Below are positions 27,239 to 35,592 of a DNA stretch of 64,000 nucleotides, in pieces. The stretch spans positions 1-64,000 of the forward strand of contig NZ_SOFP01000071.1 of the NCBI RefSeq assembly GCF_004402785.1, in the 5' to 3' direction. The notes under the pieces are model-generated. The model was not told where the DNA came from. It made no database searches and saw nothing but the letters and a program-made list of their open reading frames with translations. The DNA is from Cryobacterium algoritolerans. Lineage in GTDB: Bacteria; Actinomycetota; Actinomycetes; Actinomycetales; Microbacteriaceae. The first letter of the stretch is position 1. Each line of letters starts with the position of its first letter. The translations under genes were made by a program, and so were the position numbers.

Positions 27239-28123
27239 ATGAGCGCAATCACCCTCGACGGAGTCAAGACGGCCTCCGCTATCAAGTCGGAACTCATCGA
27301 CCGCATCACCGACCTGCGGGCGCACGGGGTCGTACCGGGGCTCGGCACGCTGCTCGTCGGCGACGACCCGGGATCCCGCTCGTATGTCGCCGGGAAGCAC
27401 CGCGACTGCGCCGAGGTCGGCGTCGAGTCTATCCGGATCGACCTGCCAGGGTCGGCGACGAGCGCGGATGTTCGCGCCGCCATCACGGACCTCAACGCCA
27501 GCCGTGAGGTGACCGGCTACATCATCCAGTTGCCGCTGCCCGTCGGCCACAACGACAACGCCATGCTCGAACTCATCGACCCATCGAAGGATGCCGACGG
27601 GCTGCACCCGACCAACCTCGGTCGGCTGGTGCTCGGCATCGAGGGCGAATTGCGCTCGCCCCTGCCGTGCACGCCGGCGGGCATCGTCGAGCTGCTGCGC
27701 CGCTACGAGGTGCCGATCGTCGGCCGGAAGGTGGTCGTCGTGGGCCGAGGCCTCACCGTCGGACGCCCGCTCGGTCTGCTCTTCACCCGGAAGGGCCTGG
27801 ATGCCACGGTAACCCTCACCCACTCGCGCACCGTCGACCTGGCCGGCGAAGTGCGCCGCGCCGACATCGTCGTCGCGGCGGTCGGGGTGCCGCACCTGAT
27901 CCAGGCCGACTGGGTCAAACCGGGCGCCGCCGTGCTCGACGTGGGCATCACCCGGGTGACCGACCCGCAGACCGGCACGGGCAGGCTGACCGGGGACGTG
28001 CATCCGGACGTGGCCGAGGTCGCCGGCCACCTCTCGCCGAACCCGCGAGGCGTCGGCCCGATGACCCGCGCCATGCTGCTGAGCAACGTTGTGAAGGCCG
28101 CCGAGCAGGCCCTGCGCCCCTGA
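27239..28123 (+). CDS. folD: Methylene-THF dehydrogenase / methenyl-THF cyclohydrolase
   Basis: This 294-aa bifunctional enzyme oxidises 5,10-methylene-THF with NADP+ and hydrolyses methenyl-THF to 10-formyl-THF. The catalytic pair Tyr49...Lys53 is seen in [10 protein letters not shown]. Also present are [12 protein letters not shown], the [10 protein letters not shown] loop and the dinucleotide motif [16 protein letters not shown] 27239 is preferred over the open frame start at 27185 because the protein family begins there. glyA lies upstream on the same strand, so the two carry successive steps. Confidence 0.97.
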   Translation: MSAITLDGVKTASAIKSELIDRITDLRAHGVVPGLGTLLVGDDPGSRSYVAGKHRDCAEVGVESIRIDLPGSATSADVRAAITDLNASREVTGYIIQLPLPVGHNDNAMLELIDPSKDADGLHPTNLGRLVLGIEGELRSPLPCTPAGIVELLRRYEVPIVGRKVVVVGRGLTVGRPLGLLFTRKGLDATVTLTHSRTVDLAGEVRRADIVVAAVGVPHLIQADWVKPGAAVLDVGITRVTDPQTGTGRLTGDVHPDVAEVAGHLSPNPRGVGPMTRAMLLSNVVKAAEQALRP

Positions 28124-28268
28124 CGGCCAGGCCGAAGAGACGGGTGCAGCGCCGGGCGGGCCGATCTGCACCAGCGCGCGGCAGTTCCGGTGCCACCCGT
28201 TCTGGTCAGCGCGGTGGCGCTGAACTACGCTCGGGAGAACGAGCGTGAGATCACGGAGGTCGCCAGCC

Positions 28269-29171
28269 ATGTCAGAGCCGACAGTGATTCGAGGTGCGGC
28301 GCCCGCGCCCTCGCCGGTGACAGCCCCTGGATCGACAGGCCAGGTGCCTCCCGGGCCGAGCGTGCGACTGGCCCTGTTCCAAGGCCGCGCCGAACCGCTG
28401 GACCTCGTGGCCAACCTCGCCGTGCTCGATCAGGCGGCCAGGGAGGCCCGGGCGGCCGGCGCCGATCTGCTGCTCACCCCCGAGCTCTTCGCGACCGGGT
28501 ACGCTCCCAGTCTGATCCGTGATTCGGTCTCGACCGCCGCGGCCGCCGACCTCGACCGGGATCTTGCACGCATCGCCGCCCGGCACGACATCGCCCTCGT
28601 CTACAGCGCACCCGGCCCAGGACCGGCAGATGACCGCCGGATCACATCCACACTCGTAGACCGCGCCGGCCGGGTGGTGGCGCGGTACGCGAAATCGCAC
28701 CTGTTCGGGGCGGAGGAGCGGGCAAGCTTCCGGCCCGGCACCGCGCCGCCACCGGTCGTCGACTTCCTCGGCCTGAAGATCGCCCTGCTGATCTGTTATG
28801 ACGTCGAGTTCCCTGAGGTCGTGCGTGACGCCGCCGTGCACGGCGCCGGCCTCGTGCTCGTGCCAACGGCGCTGAGCCGCGGTTATGAGAACGTCTCCCG
28901 GGTGCTCGTGCCGGCCCGCGCCCTCGAGAACTCCGTCACGCTCGCCTACGCGAACCACGTCGGTATCGAGGCCGGGCTCGACCTGGCCGGGGCCAGCGTG
29001 ATCGTCGGACCGGACGGCACTATCGTCGCGGACGCCGGCCGGACCACGGGCCTCAGCTACGCCACCGTCACGGCCCCCGGCACCGATGTCGACTATCTCG
29101 CCGACCGCCGACCCGAGCTGTACCGGTCCTGGACCGACGCGGCGCACGACCGGAGCGGCCGGCCCGACTGA
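28269..29171 (+). CDS. davA: 5-aminovaleramide amidohydrolase (nitrilase superfamily), DavA-like
   Basis: This 300-aa carbon-nitrogen hydrolase has the Glu-Lys-Cys triad in TPELFATGY, YAKSHLFGAEE and LLICYDVEFPE. The segments LALFQGRAEPLD, KSHLFG and ICYDVEFPE closely follow Pseudomonas DavA as I recall it. DavA hydrolyses 5-aminovaleramide to 5-aminovalerate and ammonia. The identification is strengthened by davB (the enzyme that makes the amide) two genes away. ATG 28269 has GGAGG nine bases upstream. The N-terminus is about 35 residues longer than DavA and Pro/Ala-rich. Another aliphatic amide remains possible. Confidence 0.82.
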   Translation: MSEPTVIRGAAPAPSPVTAPGSTGQVPPGPSVRLALFQGRAEPLDLVANLAVLDQAAREARAAGADLLLTPELFATGYAPSLIRDSVSTAAAADLDRDLARIAARHDIALVYSAPGPGPADDRRITSTLVDRAGRVVARYAKSHLFGAEERASFRPGTAPPPVVDFLGLKIALLICYDVEFPEVVRDAAVHGAGLVLVPTALSRGYENVSRVLVPARALENSVTLAYANHVGIEAGLDLAGASVIVGPDGTIVADAGRTTGLSYATVTAPGTDVDYLADRRPELYRSWTDAAHDRSGRPD

Positions 29172-29190
29172 CGATCGGCGCCGCACCCGG

Positions 29191-29761
29191 TCAGGGCTGG
29201 TAGGGCAACGCGATCAGCAGTTCGGCGCGCACCTCGGCGTCGTCGAGGTCGCGCCGCGACGATCAGGAGTTCGTGCTCGGGCCGGGGCTGCATCGTCTCC
29301 CGCATCAGGCGTTTGTTTGTGTCGGCGAGCGACTTGAGGGTCTCGATCCGCTTGAGCTCGAGGATCTCGGCGAAGGTGCGGGTGACCATGACGAACGGCG
29401 TTCCCTCGGCGACCACCAGCAGGGGCAGACCCACGTCGGCGCAGGCGTCGACCAGTTCGCGCGGTACCTCGGAATGCACCGGGCTGACGCCGATGCCGAG
29501 GGCGCCGACCCTGGCCGCCACGAGCCGGTCGACCTAGTCACGGATGCCCGCCGCGTCCCCCGGGGTGATCGGCGTGCCCGCGGTGAGGAGCAGCTCGCCG
29601 CCGAGCAGGTACGGGGCAGGGTCGGCCAGCTCGCTGCAGGCAACCCGGCGCAGTAGGATTGGAAAAGCCGTCGCAGGAGCGGCCCGGATCCGCCCGGTGA
29701 GCCGCGAGAGCAGCTGGGCAAGGGTTATCGTCGGCAGCCCGTCGGTTGAGGCTGTCAGCAT
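29191..29761 (-). pseudogene. Decayed PucR-family regulator (N-terminal domain remnant)
   Basis: Reading from ATG 29761, the minus strand encodes a PucR-type purine-catabolism regulator domain (TITLAQLLSRLTG, ELADPAPYLLGGELLLTAG). A TAG codon interrupts it at 29534-29536. The same frame continues (LVAARVGALGIGVSPVHSE, EGTPFVMVTRTFAEILELKR) to HELLIVA near 29255. There the frame shifts to a short DLDDAEVRAELLIALPYQP tail ending in TGA at 29191. The GGDEF-like middle and C-terminal helix-turn-helix of a full-length (about 500 aa) PucR protein are missing. It lies between the lysine genes and was probably their regulator. Confidence 0.85.
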
Positions 29762-29930
29762 CGTCCCGTCATGCCTGCAGCATTGGAGCCCGTCAATTTG
29801 ATTCCCGCGCAGCCCGCCGGTGTGAATGGCCACCGAACCGGGCGGCGCGGGACAAACCGGCCGCAGGGCCGGGCGATTCCGCAACCTACGCTGACGACAC
29901 CACCATTTTCAACGTCGGAACGGACCGTCA

Positions 29931-31433
29931 ATGACGGCCACTAGCCTGCCCCGAACCGAGACGAAAACCTCCCTGCGCACCCAGCTGGCCCGGCGCAAAC
30001 CGATCGACCGGCTCCCGCACCCCGACGAGTCGCCCCTGCCCCACGGCGACCTCAAGCGCAGCCTCGGACTCTGGCAGCTCACCATGATCAGCGTCGGCGC
30101 CACCCTGGGCACCGGTATCTTCGTGATCCTCGGCGCGTCGATTCCCCTCGCCGGGCCGGCGATCTGGATCGCCTTCCTGGTCGCCGGGGTCGCGGCGTTG
30201 CTCTCCGCCCTGTCCTACGCCGAGATGGCCAGTTGCGTGCCGGCATCCGGTTCGAGCTACTCGTATGTCTACGCGACCATGGGCGAGGGCATCGCCTGGG
30301 TCTGCGGGTGGTGCCTGGTACTCGAGTATGCCGTGTCGATCGCGGCCGTGGCCGTCGGTGCGGGCCAGTACATCAATGAGAGCCTCGCAACGTTCGGCCT
30401 GCAGCTGCCGGACGCGATCGCCCAGCCGCCCGGTTTCGGCGGAGTGGTGAATCTGCCCGCCGCCGGGCTCGTCATTCTGTCGATGCTGCTGCTCATCCGG
30501 GGTGCCCAGGAAAGCGCCTGGGTAAACACGGTGATGGTCGGCGTCAAGATCGTCATCCTGCTCATCTTCGTCGCGATCGCGTTCACGGCGTTCTCCGCCC
30601 GCAACTTCGAACCGCTTGCCCCGATGGGAGTCGCGGGGATCTCTGCGGCCGCGTCCCGGCTGTTCTTCTCCTACATTGGTTTCGATGCCGCTTCCACCGC
30701 CGGGGAGGAGGCCAGGAACCCCCAACGCGACCTGCCGAAGGCGATTATCCTGTCGATGCTGATCATCACCGTCATCTACATCCTGGTCGCGATCGCCGCG
30801 ATCGGGGCCCGGCCGTGGACCTGGTTCCACAGCGGTGAGGCCTCCCTCGTTGTCATCCTGCAACAACTCACCGGCCAGCCGTGGGTGGCCCTGGTTTTCT
30901 CCGTCGGCGCCGTGATCGCCATCGCGAGCATCGTGCTGACCGTGCTCTACGGCCAGACCCGGATCCTGATGACCATGTCCAGGGACGGTATGGTCCCCAG
31001 GGTGTTCGGCCGGATCTCCCCGCGCACGAACACCCCCGTCGCCGGCACCCTCATCGTCGGGATCGTCGTCGCGGTCGCCGCGGCCCTGATCCCACTCGGC
31101 GAACTCGCCGACGCGACCAGCATCGGCACCCTCTGCGCGTTCGCACTGGTGAACCTGTCCGTGATCTACCTCCGCCGGGCCCGGCCCGAACTCCGGCGCT
31201 CCTACCGGGTGCCGTTCTACCCGCTGGTCCCGATCGCCGGCTTCGCGATGTGCGTCCTGCTCATGCTCACCCTGGGCGGGACGACCTGGCTGGTCTTCGG
31301 AATCTGGATGCTCATTGGCACCGGCCTGTATTTCCTCTACGGTCGGAAGCACTCCGTCGTCGGCGCACTGAGCGCCGTGGATTACGCGGACGCAGCCGAT
31401 TCCTCCCTGTCGATCGTGAAGGCACTCAAATGA
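29931..31433 (+). CDS. Cationic amino acid (probable lysine) permease, APC superfamily
   Basis: This 500-aa, twelve-helix transporter starts its first helix with LTMISVGATLGTGIFVILGA. It has SYAEMASCVPASGSSYSYVY and FFSYIGFDAASTAGEEARNPQRDLP, both typical of the CAT/APC subfamily that imports arginine, lysine and other amino acids. It overlaps davB by ATGA, so the transporter and lysine 2-monooxygenase are translated together. This makes lysine the best guess for the substrate. Confidence 0.88.
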   Translation: MTATSLPRTETKTSLRTQLARRKPIDRLPHPDESPLPHGDLKRSLGLWQLTMISVGATLGTGIFVILGASIPLAGPAIWIAFLVAGVAALLSALSYAEMASCVPASGSSYSYVYATMGEGIAWVCGWCLVLEYAVSIAAVAVGAGQYINESLATFGLQLPDAIAQPPGFGGVVNLPAAGLVILSMLLLIRGAQESAWVNTVMVGVKIVILLIFVAIAFTAFSARNFEPLAPMGVAGISAAASRLFFSYIGFDAASTAGEEARNPQRDLPKAIILSMLIITVIYILVAIAAIGARPWTWFHSGEASLVVILQQLTGQPWVALVFSVGAVIAIASIVLTVLYGQTRILMTMSRDGMVPRVFGRISPRTNTPVAGTLIVGIVVAVAAALIPLGELADATSIGTLCAFALVNLSVIYLRRARPELRRSYRVPFYPLVPIAGFAMCVLLMLTLGGTTWLVFGIWMLIGTGLYFLYGRKHSVVGALSAVDYADAADSSLSIVKALK

Positions 31434-33127
31434 CAATGGCATCCGATCTTCCGCACCCCCGCGTTCCCGGCGAGGCCGCACGTCTGCCGATCACCATGCT
31501 GAATCCGGACTTCCCGTTCAGCTACGACCACTACCTGGCGCACCCGGCCGGGCTCGGCCGCGTGCCCGACCTCAAGCTGGGCACCGAGGTGGCCGTCGTC
31601 GGCGCCGGGTTGTCCGGCGTGATCGCCGCGTACGAGCTGCTCCGGCTGGGCCTGAAGCCGATCGTCTACGAGGCCGCCCGCATCGGCGGCCGGCTGAAGA
31701 CGGCCGAGTTCTCCGCGGCGCCCGGCGTTGTCGCCGACCTCGGCGGCATGCGCTTCCCCGAGTCGGGTAAGGCTTTCTACCACTACGTCGACACGGTCGG
31801 CCTGGAGACCCGGGAGTTCCCGAACCCGCTCTCAGCTGTGACGCCGAGCACGCTGATCGAGTTGGAGGGCACGGCCCATTATGCGGAGACGGCAGACGAC
31901 CTGCCGCCGTTCTTCACCGAGGTGGCCGAGGCTTGGCGGCGGGCCCTGCGCGAAGAGGTCGACTTCGACGCCGTGCAGGAGGCCCTGCGCAGCCGCGATG
32001 TTGCCACGATCAAACGGATCTGGAACCGGATCGTCGCCGAACTCGACGAGCAGACGTTCTACGGTTTCATCGCCGGCAGCGCTGCCTTCAGGGAGAAGTC
32101 CTTCGCACATCGGGAGGCCTTCGGGCAGGTCGGCTTCGGCACCGGCGGCTGGGACACCGACTTCTCTAACTCGATCCTCGAGATCCTGCGGGTGGTCTTC
32201 ACCGACGCCGACGACAAGCACCGGCGCATCCTCGGCGGCGCCCAGCGGCTCCCGGACGGTCTCTGGTCGCACGCCCCCGACGATCTGGTGCACTGGCCGA
32301 AGGGCACCTCGGTCGCCGGCCTGAACGGTGGCGTGCCGCGCGGAGCCGTCGCCTCGATCAAGCGGGGCGAGGGCGGCGGCATCCGGATCACGGAGAAGTG
32401 GGGGGCGACCCGCGAGTTCGAGGCGGCCATCGTCACCTGCCAGTCCTGGCTGCTCTCCGCCCGGATCGACACGGAGGAGACGCTCTTCGCGCCGGAGATG
32501 TGGACGGCGATCGAGCGCAGCCACTACATGCAGTCGTCCAAGACCTTCGTCATGGTGGACCGCCCGTTCTGGAACGACATCGACCCGGCGACCGGGCGGC
32601 ACGTGCTGAGCATGACGCTCACCGACCGGTTGCCGCGTGCGACGTACCTGCTCGATGACGGCCCGGACAAGCCCGCGGTCATCCTGCTCTCGTACACCTG
32701 GAACGATGACGCGCTGAAGTTCCTCTCGCTCAGCGCGGATGAGCGCACCGACCTCATGCTCCACTCGCTGAAGAAGATCTACCCCACGGTGGACATCGCC
32801 TCCCACATTGTGGGCGAGCCGATCACGGTGTCGTGGGAGGCCGACCCCAACTTCATGGGCGCATTCAAGAACAACCTGCCCGGTCACTACCGCTACCAGG
32901 AACGGCTCTTCGGGCACTTCGTGCAGCACGAGTTGCCTGCCGCCCAGCGCGGCGTCTTCCTCGCCGGTGACGACATCTCGTTCACGGCCGGCTGGGCGGA
33001 GGGCGCGGTGACCACGGCCCTCAACGCGGTCTGGGGGACCGTGCGGCACCTCGGCGGGGAATCGGCGCCGGGCAACCCGGGCCCCGGGGACGTCTGGGAC
33101 GAGCTGGCGCCGGTCGTCCTGGACTGA
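31430..33127 (+). CDS. davB: L-lysine 2-monooxygenase, DavB-like flavoprotein
   Basis: This 565-aa FAD enzyme belongs to the flavin monoamine oxidase family, with the dinucleotide motif VAVVGAGLSGVIAAYE. Long segments match the lysine 2-monooxygenase DavB of Pseudomonas as I recall it: NPDFPFSYDHYLAHPAGLG, ADLGGMRFPESGKAFYHYVD, GQVGFGTGGWDTDF, YMQSSKTFVMVDRPFW and PGPGDVWDE. The reaction is oxidative decarboxylation of L-lysine to 5-aminovaleramide, the substrate of DavA. It begins at ATG 31430 inside the permease stop, with GAAGG upstream. DavT and DavD, which finish the route to glutarate, are not in the window. Related enzymes act on tryptophan or phenylalanine, so the substrate still needs proof. 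Confidence 0.85.
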   Translation: MTMASDLPHPRVPGEAARLPITMLNPDFPFSYDHYLAHPAGLGRVPDLKLGTEVAVVGAGLSGVIAAYELLRLGLKPIVYEAARIGGRLKTAEFSAAPGVVADLGGMRFPESGKAFYHYVDTVGLETREFPNPLSAVTPSTLIELEGTAHYAETADDLPPFFTEVAEAWRRALREEVDFDAVQEALRSRDVATIKRIWNRIVAELDEQTFYGFIAGSAAFREKSFAHREAFGQVGFGTGGWDTDFSNSILEILRVVFTDADDKHRRILGGAQRLPDGLWSHAPDDLVHWPKGTSVAGLNGGVPRGAVASIKRGEGGGIRITEKWGATREFEAAIVTCQSWLLSARIDTEETLFAPEMWTAIERSHYMQSSKTFVMVDRPFWNDIDPATGRHVLSMTLTDRLPRATYLLDDGPDKPAVILLSYTWNDDALKFLSLSADERTDLMLHSLKKIYPTVDIASHIVGEPITVSWEADPNFMGAFKNNLPGHYRYQERLFGHFVQHELPAAQRGVFLAGDDISFTAGWAEGAVTTALNAVWGTVRHLGGESAPGNPGPGDVWDELAPVVLD

Positions 33128-33148
33128 CCGCCCGGCACGACCGGGAGC

Positions 33149-33188
33149 GGCGTCCCTGGCTCAGGCCTGCGGCTCGGCCAGGGACGCC
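33149..33188. terminator. Terminator between davB and gamma-CA gene
   Basis: A perfect 12-bp stem GGCGTCCCTGGC / GCCAGGGACGCC has a 16-nt loop. The second arm lies inside the 3' end of the convergent gene, so it can serve both directions. Confidence 0.7.
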
Positions 33189-33709
33189 GAGTGCAGGGCC
33201 GAATGCTCCAGATACGCCTCGGCGTTGTGACGGATGCCGGCCACCTCGTCATCCGTCAGCGCCCGGCGCACCTTCGCGGGCACTCCGGCGACCAGGGAAC
33301 GCGGCGGTACCACGCTGCCCTCGAGCACGACGGCCCCGGCCGCGACGAGCGAGCCCACGCCGATGACGGCGCCGTTGAGGATGGTCGCCGACATTCCCAC
33401 GAGCACGTCGTCCTCGATCGTACAGCCGTGCAGCACGGCGCCATGGCCGACGGAGACGTTGCGACCGAGGATCAGAGGGAAGCCGTGGTCGACGTGGCAG
33501 GACACGTTGTCCTGCAGGTTGGAGCCGGCGCCGATCCGGATCGGCTCGGCCTCGGCGCGGAGCACCGCGTTGTACCAGACGCTGGCGTTCTCGGCCAGGA
33601 TGACCTGGCCGACGAGCACGGCGCCGGGGGCGACGAACGCGGTGGCGGCCACGCTCGGTCCGGGGCGGTCGGCGAGGGTGATGATGCGGGCGGTGTTGTC
33701 GGCAGTCAT
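33161..33709 (-). CDS. Gamma-carbonic-anhydrase-like hexapeptide protein
   Basis: This 182-aa left-handed beta-helix protein of the gamma-CA/YrdA/PaaY group forms trimers. Hexapeptide repeats run from about residue 20 to 145. The three zinc-type histidines are seen in NVSCHVDHGFP and VGHGAVLHGC. Arg and Gln positions (WYNAVLRAE, NLQDN) are those of the family active site. ATG 33709 lies 7 nt after a TAGGCT -10 box. Many members have no measurable carbonic anhydrase activity, so the enzymatic role is unproven. Confidence 0.88.
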   Translation of the reverse strand: MTADNTARIITLADRPGPSVAATAFVAPGAVLVGQVILAENASVWYNAVLRAEAEPIRIGAGSNLQDNVSCHVDHGFPLILGRNVSVGHGAVLHGCTIEDDVLVGMSATILNGAVIGVGSLVAAGAVVLEGSVVPPRSLVAGVPAKVRRALTDDEVAGIRHNAEAYLEHSALHSASLAEPQA

Positions 33710-33716
33710 ACGCGCC

Positions 33717-33722
33717 AGCCTA
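33717..33722 (-). promoter_or_regulatory. Leaderless -10 box of gamma-CA-like gene
   Basis: TAGGCT on the minus strand, 7 nt before ATG 33709. Confidence 0.6.
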
Positions 33723-33788
33723 CTGCGCCGCTTTCCCGCGCCGCCGGACTCGCGTCTGCCCGCGCCCGCGTATCCGCTCGATCTCCAC

Positions 33789-33855
33789 TCCGCCGAACTG
33801 TGAGTAATGCGCTCTTTTTGGCCCTAAAAGTGGGCTTTGCTCACAGTTCGGCGGA
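33789..33855. repeat. Inverted repeat between divergent leaderless promoters
   Basis: Arms TCCGCCGAACTGTGAG (33789-33804) and its exact complement (33840-33855) enclose a 35-nt, T-rich and A-rich loop that is unusual here. It lies upstream of both divergent genes (gamma-CA-like and ybaK), so it cannot be their terminator. The right flank shares TTCGGCGGAGATT, 12 of 13 bases, with the repeat at 27086. Confidence 0.85.
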
Positions 33856-33916
33856 GATTCGGCGCCACTGAGAGGGGCAGGTGCGGCGGATGCCGGCAGC
33901 GGGCGGGAGGGACGTC

Positions 33917-33922
33917 TAGTCT
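33917..33922 (+). promoter_or_regulatory. Leaderless -10 box of ybaK-like gene
   Basis: TAGTCT, 6 nt before ATG 33929. Confidence 0.6.
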
Positions 33923-33928
33923 GGCTGC

Positions 33929-34405
33929 ATGGTCAAGACCACTCATCCCGCCGTCGATCGGGTGCGTGATGCCCTCCGCGGGCACGGTCTCGATCCCGAC
34001 ATCCGCTGGTTCGACGACGCGGCCACGACCGCCCCGGCCGCCGCGGCGGCGCTCGGCATCTCGGTCGGCGCGATCGCGAACTCGCTCGTCTTCACGCTGG
34101 ACGACGAGCCGCTGCTCGTCCTGACGTCCGGCGCCCACCGGGTCAACACCGAGTGGTTGGGGCAACGCCTCGGCGGCATTATCGGGCGGGCGTCACCGGA
34201 GGTGGTCAGGGATGCGACCGGGCAGGTGATCGGCGGGGTCGCACCGGTGGGGCATCCGTCGCCGCTGCGCACCCTGGTGGATGTCGCGCTCGCCGAATTC
34301 CCGGTGGTCTGGGCCGCCGCGGGGCATGCCCACACGGTCTTCCCCACCACGTTCGACGAGTTGGTGCGGATCACCGGCGGGGAACCGACCGCCGTGGCTC
34401 CCTGA
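33929..34405 (+). CDS. YbaK/EbsC-type aminoacyl-tRNA deacylase-like protein
   Basis: This 158-aa single-domain protein is of the YbaK/ProX editing family. It shows the AAALGISVGAIANSLVF segment (the usual catalytic Lys of the IxKSLxF motif is Asn here), GAHRVNTEWL and GVAPVGHPSPLRTLVD, with the conserved GxxPxGH loop near 105-113. Members hydrolyse mischarged Cys-tRNA(Pro) or similar. The Lys-to-Asn change makes activity uncertain. It is leaderless and convergent with galK. Confidence 0.85.
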   Translation: MVKTTHPAVDRVRDALRGHGLDPDIRWFDDAATTAPAAAAALGISVGAIANSLVFTLDDEPLLVLTSGAHRVNTEWLGQRLGGIIGRASPEVVRDATGQVIGGVAPVGHPSPLRTLVDVALAEFPVVWAAAGHAHTVFPTTFDELVRITGGEPTAVAP

Positions 34406-34428
34406 CGCGTCCGGTGTGGGTGCCGGCG

Positions 34429-35592
34429 TCAGTCCTGTTCGCGACCGGCGCCGTCGGCGGCGCGCACGACGAACAGGTCGGGCGTGCCGAAGCCGCGGGC
34501 GGCGAAGGCGGCCGTGACGGCGGCCGTGACGGCCGGGATCAGGGCGTTCGGGGTCAGGGCGATCGCCGCTCCACCGAACCCACCGCCGGTCATCCGAGCC
34601 CCGATCGCCCCGGCGGCCCGGGCGGTCTCGACCGCAAGGTCGAGCTCAGGCACCGAGATCTCGAAGTCGTCCCGCATGGACACGTGTGAGGCGTCCAACA
34701 GGGCGCCGATCGCGAGCGGGCCTTGCTCGCGCAGGGTCCGCACTGTGTCGAGCACGCGTTGGTTCTCGGTGACCACGTGCCGCACCCGGCGGAAGGTCTC
34801 GTCGTCGAGCAGCTCGCGGGCCCGGCCCAGGTCGTCCACGCCGAGGTCCCGCAGCGACGGAACCCCCATCAGGCCGGCGCCGGCCTCGCAGGATGCCCGG
34901 CGGGAGGCGTAACCGCCGGTGGAGTGCGCGTGGCTCACCCGGGTGTCGATGATGAGCAGTTCGAGCCCGGCCGCGTCGAAACCGAGCGGGATCACCTCGG
35001 CGTCGAGACTCCGGCAATCGAGGAACACGGCCGCGTCGGCTCTGCCGAGCAGGGAGGCGGACTGGTCCATGATCCCGGTCGGCGCCCCGACGGCCCGGTT
35101 CTCGGCGAGCTGCCCGACCCTGGCCAGCACGCGTCGGTCCAGCCCGAGCTGCCAGACGTCGTTGAGGGCAACCGCGACCGCGCTTTCGATCGCGGCCGAG
35201 GACGAGAGCCCGGCGCCGATCGGCACGTCTGAATCGATGAACACCTCGAAGCCGGGAACGACGGCAAGGTCGGCGCCGAACCGGCCAAGCGCCCAGGCAA
35301 CGCCGAGCGGGTAGGCAGACCAGCCGTCGAGGTTGTCGGGGGTGAGATCGTCCAGCGACAGCTCGACGGTATCGTCGGCGAAGGAACTCGCCACCCGGAT
35401 CAGCCGGTCGGCGCAAAGTCCGAGTGCCACGACCGTGCGGCGGTCGATCGCGAACGGGAAGACGAAGCCGTCGTTGTAGTCGGTGTGCTCGCCGATCAGG
35501 TTGACCCGGCCGGGGGCCGACCAGAGCCCGGTGGGTGCCCGGCCGAACCGGGTCTCGAAACCGGTCGTCACCGTCTGGTGGAGTTCGCTCAT
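34429..35592 (-). CDS. galK: Galactokinase
   Basis: This 387-aa GHMP kinase phosphorylates galactose to galactose-1-phosphate. It shows the galactokinase signature GRVNLIGEHTDYNDGFVFP near residue 28, the ATP loop PIGAGLSSSAAIESA, and the third motif MTGGGFGGAAIAL. ATG 35592 overlaps the galT stop (ATGA), which gives a galTK operon. It ends 23 bp from the convergent ybaK-like gene. Confidence 0.97.
   Translation of the reverse strand: MSELHQTVTTGFETRFGRAPTGLWSAPGRVNLIGEHTDYNDGFVFPFAIDRRTVVALGLCADRLIRVASSFADDTVELSLDDLTPDNLDGWSAYPLGVAWALGRFGADLAVVPGFEVFIDSDVPIGAGLSSSAAIESAVAVALNDVWQLGLDRRVLARVGQLAENRAVGAPTGIMDQSASLLGRADAAVFLDCRSLDAEVIPLGFDAAGLELLIIDTRVSHAHSTGGYASRRASCEAGAGLMGVPSLRDLGVDDLGRARELLDDETFRRVRHVVTENQRVLDTVRTLREQGPLAIGALLDASHVSMRDDFEISVPELDLAVETARAAGAIGARMTGGGFGGAAIALTPNALIPAVTAAVTAAFAARGFGTPDLFVVRAADGAGREQD

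Noticed and set aside
31430-33127. Tryptophan 2-monooxygenase with a nitrilase, that is an indole-acetamide (auxin) route
   Set aside because: The same family, but extended segments at both termini and around the active site agree better with lysine 2-monooxygenase, and the nitrilase resembles DavA. Kept as the main alternative.
33789-33855. Transcription terminator
   Set aside because: Both flanking genes are transcribed away from it; no gene ends there.
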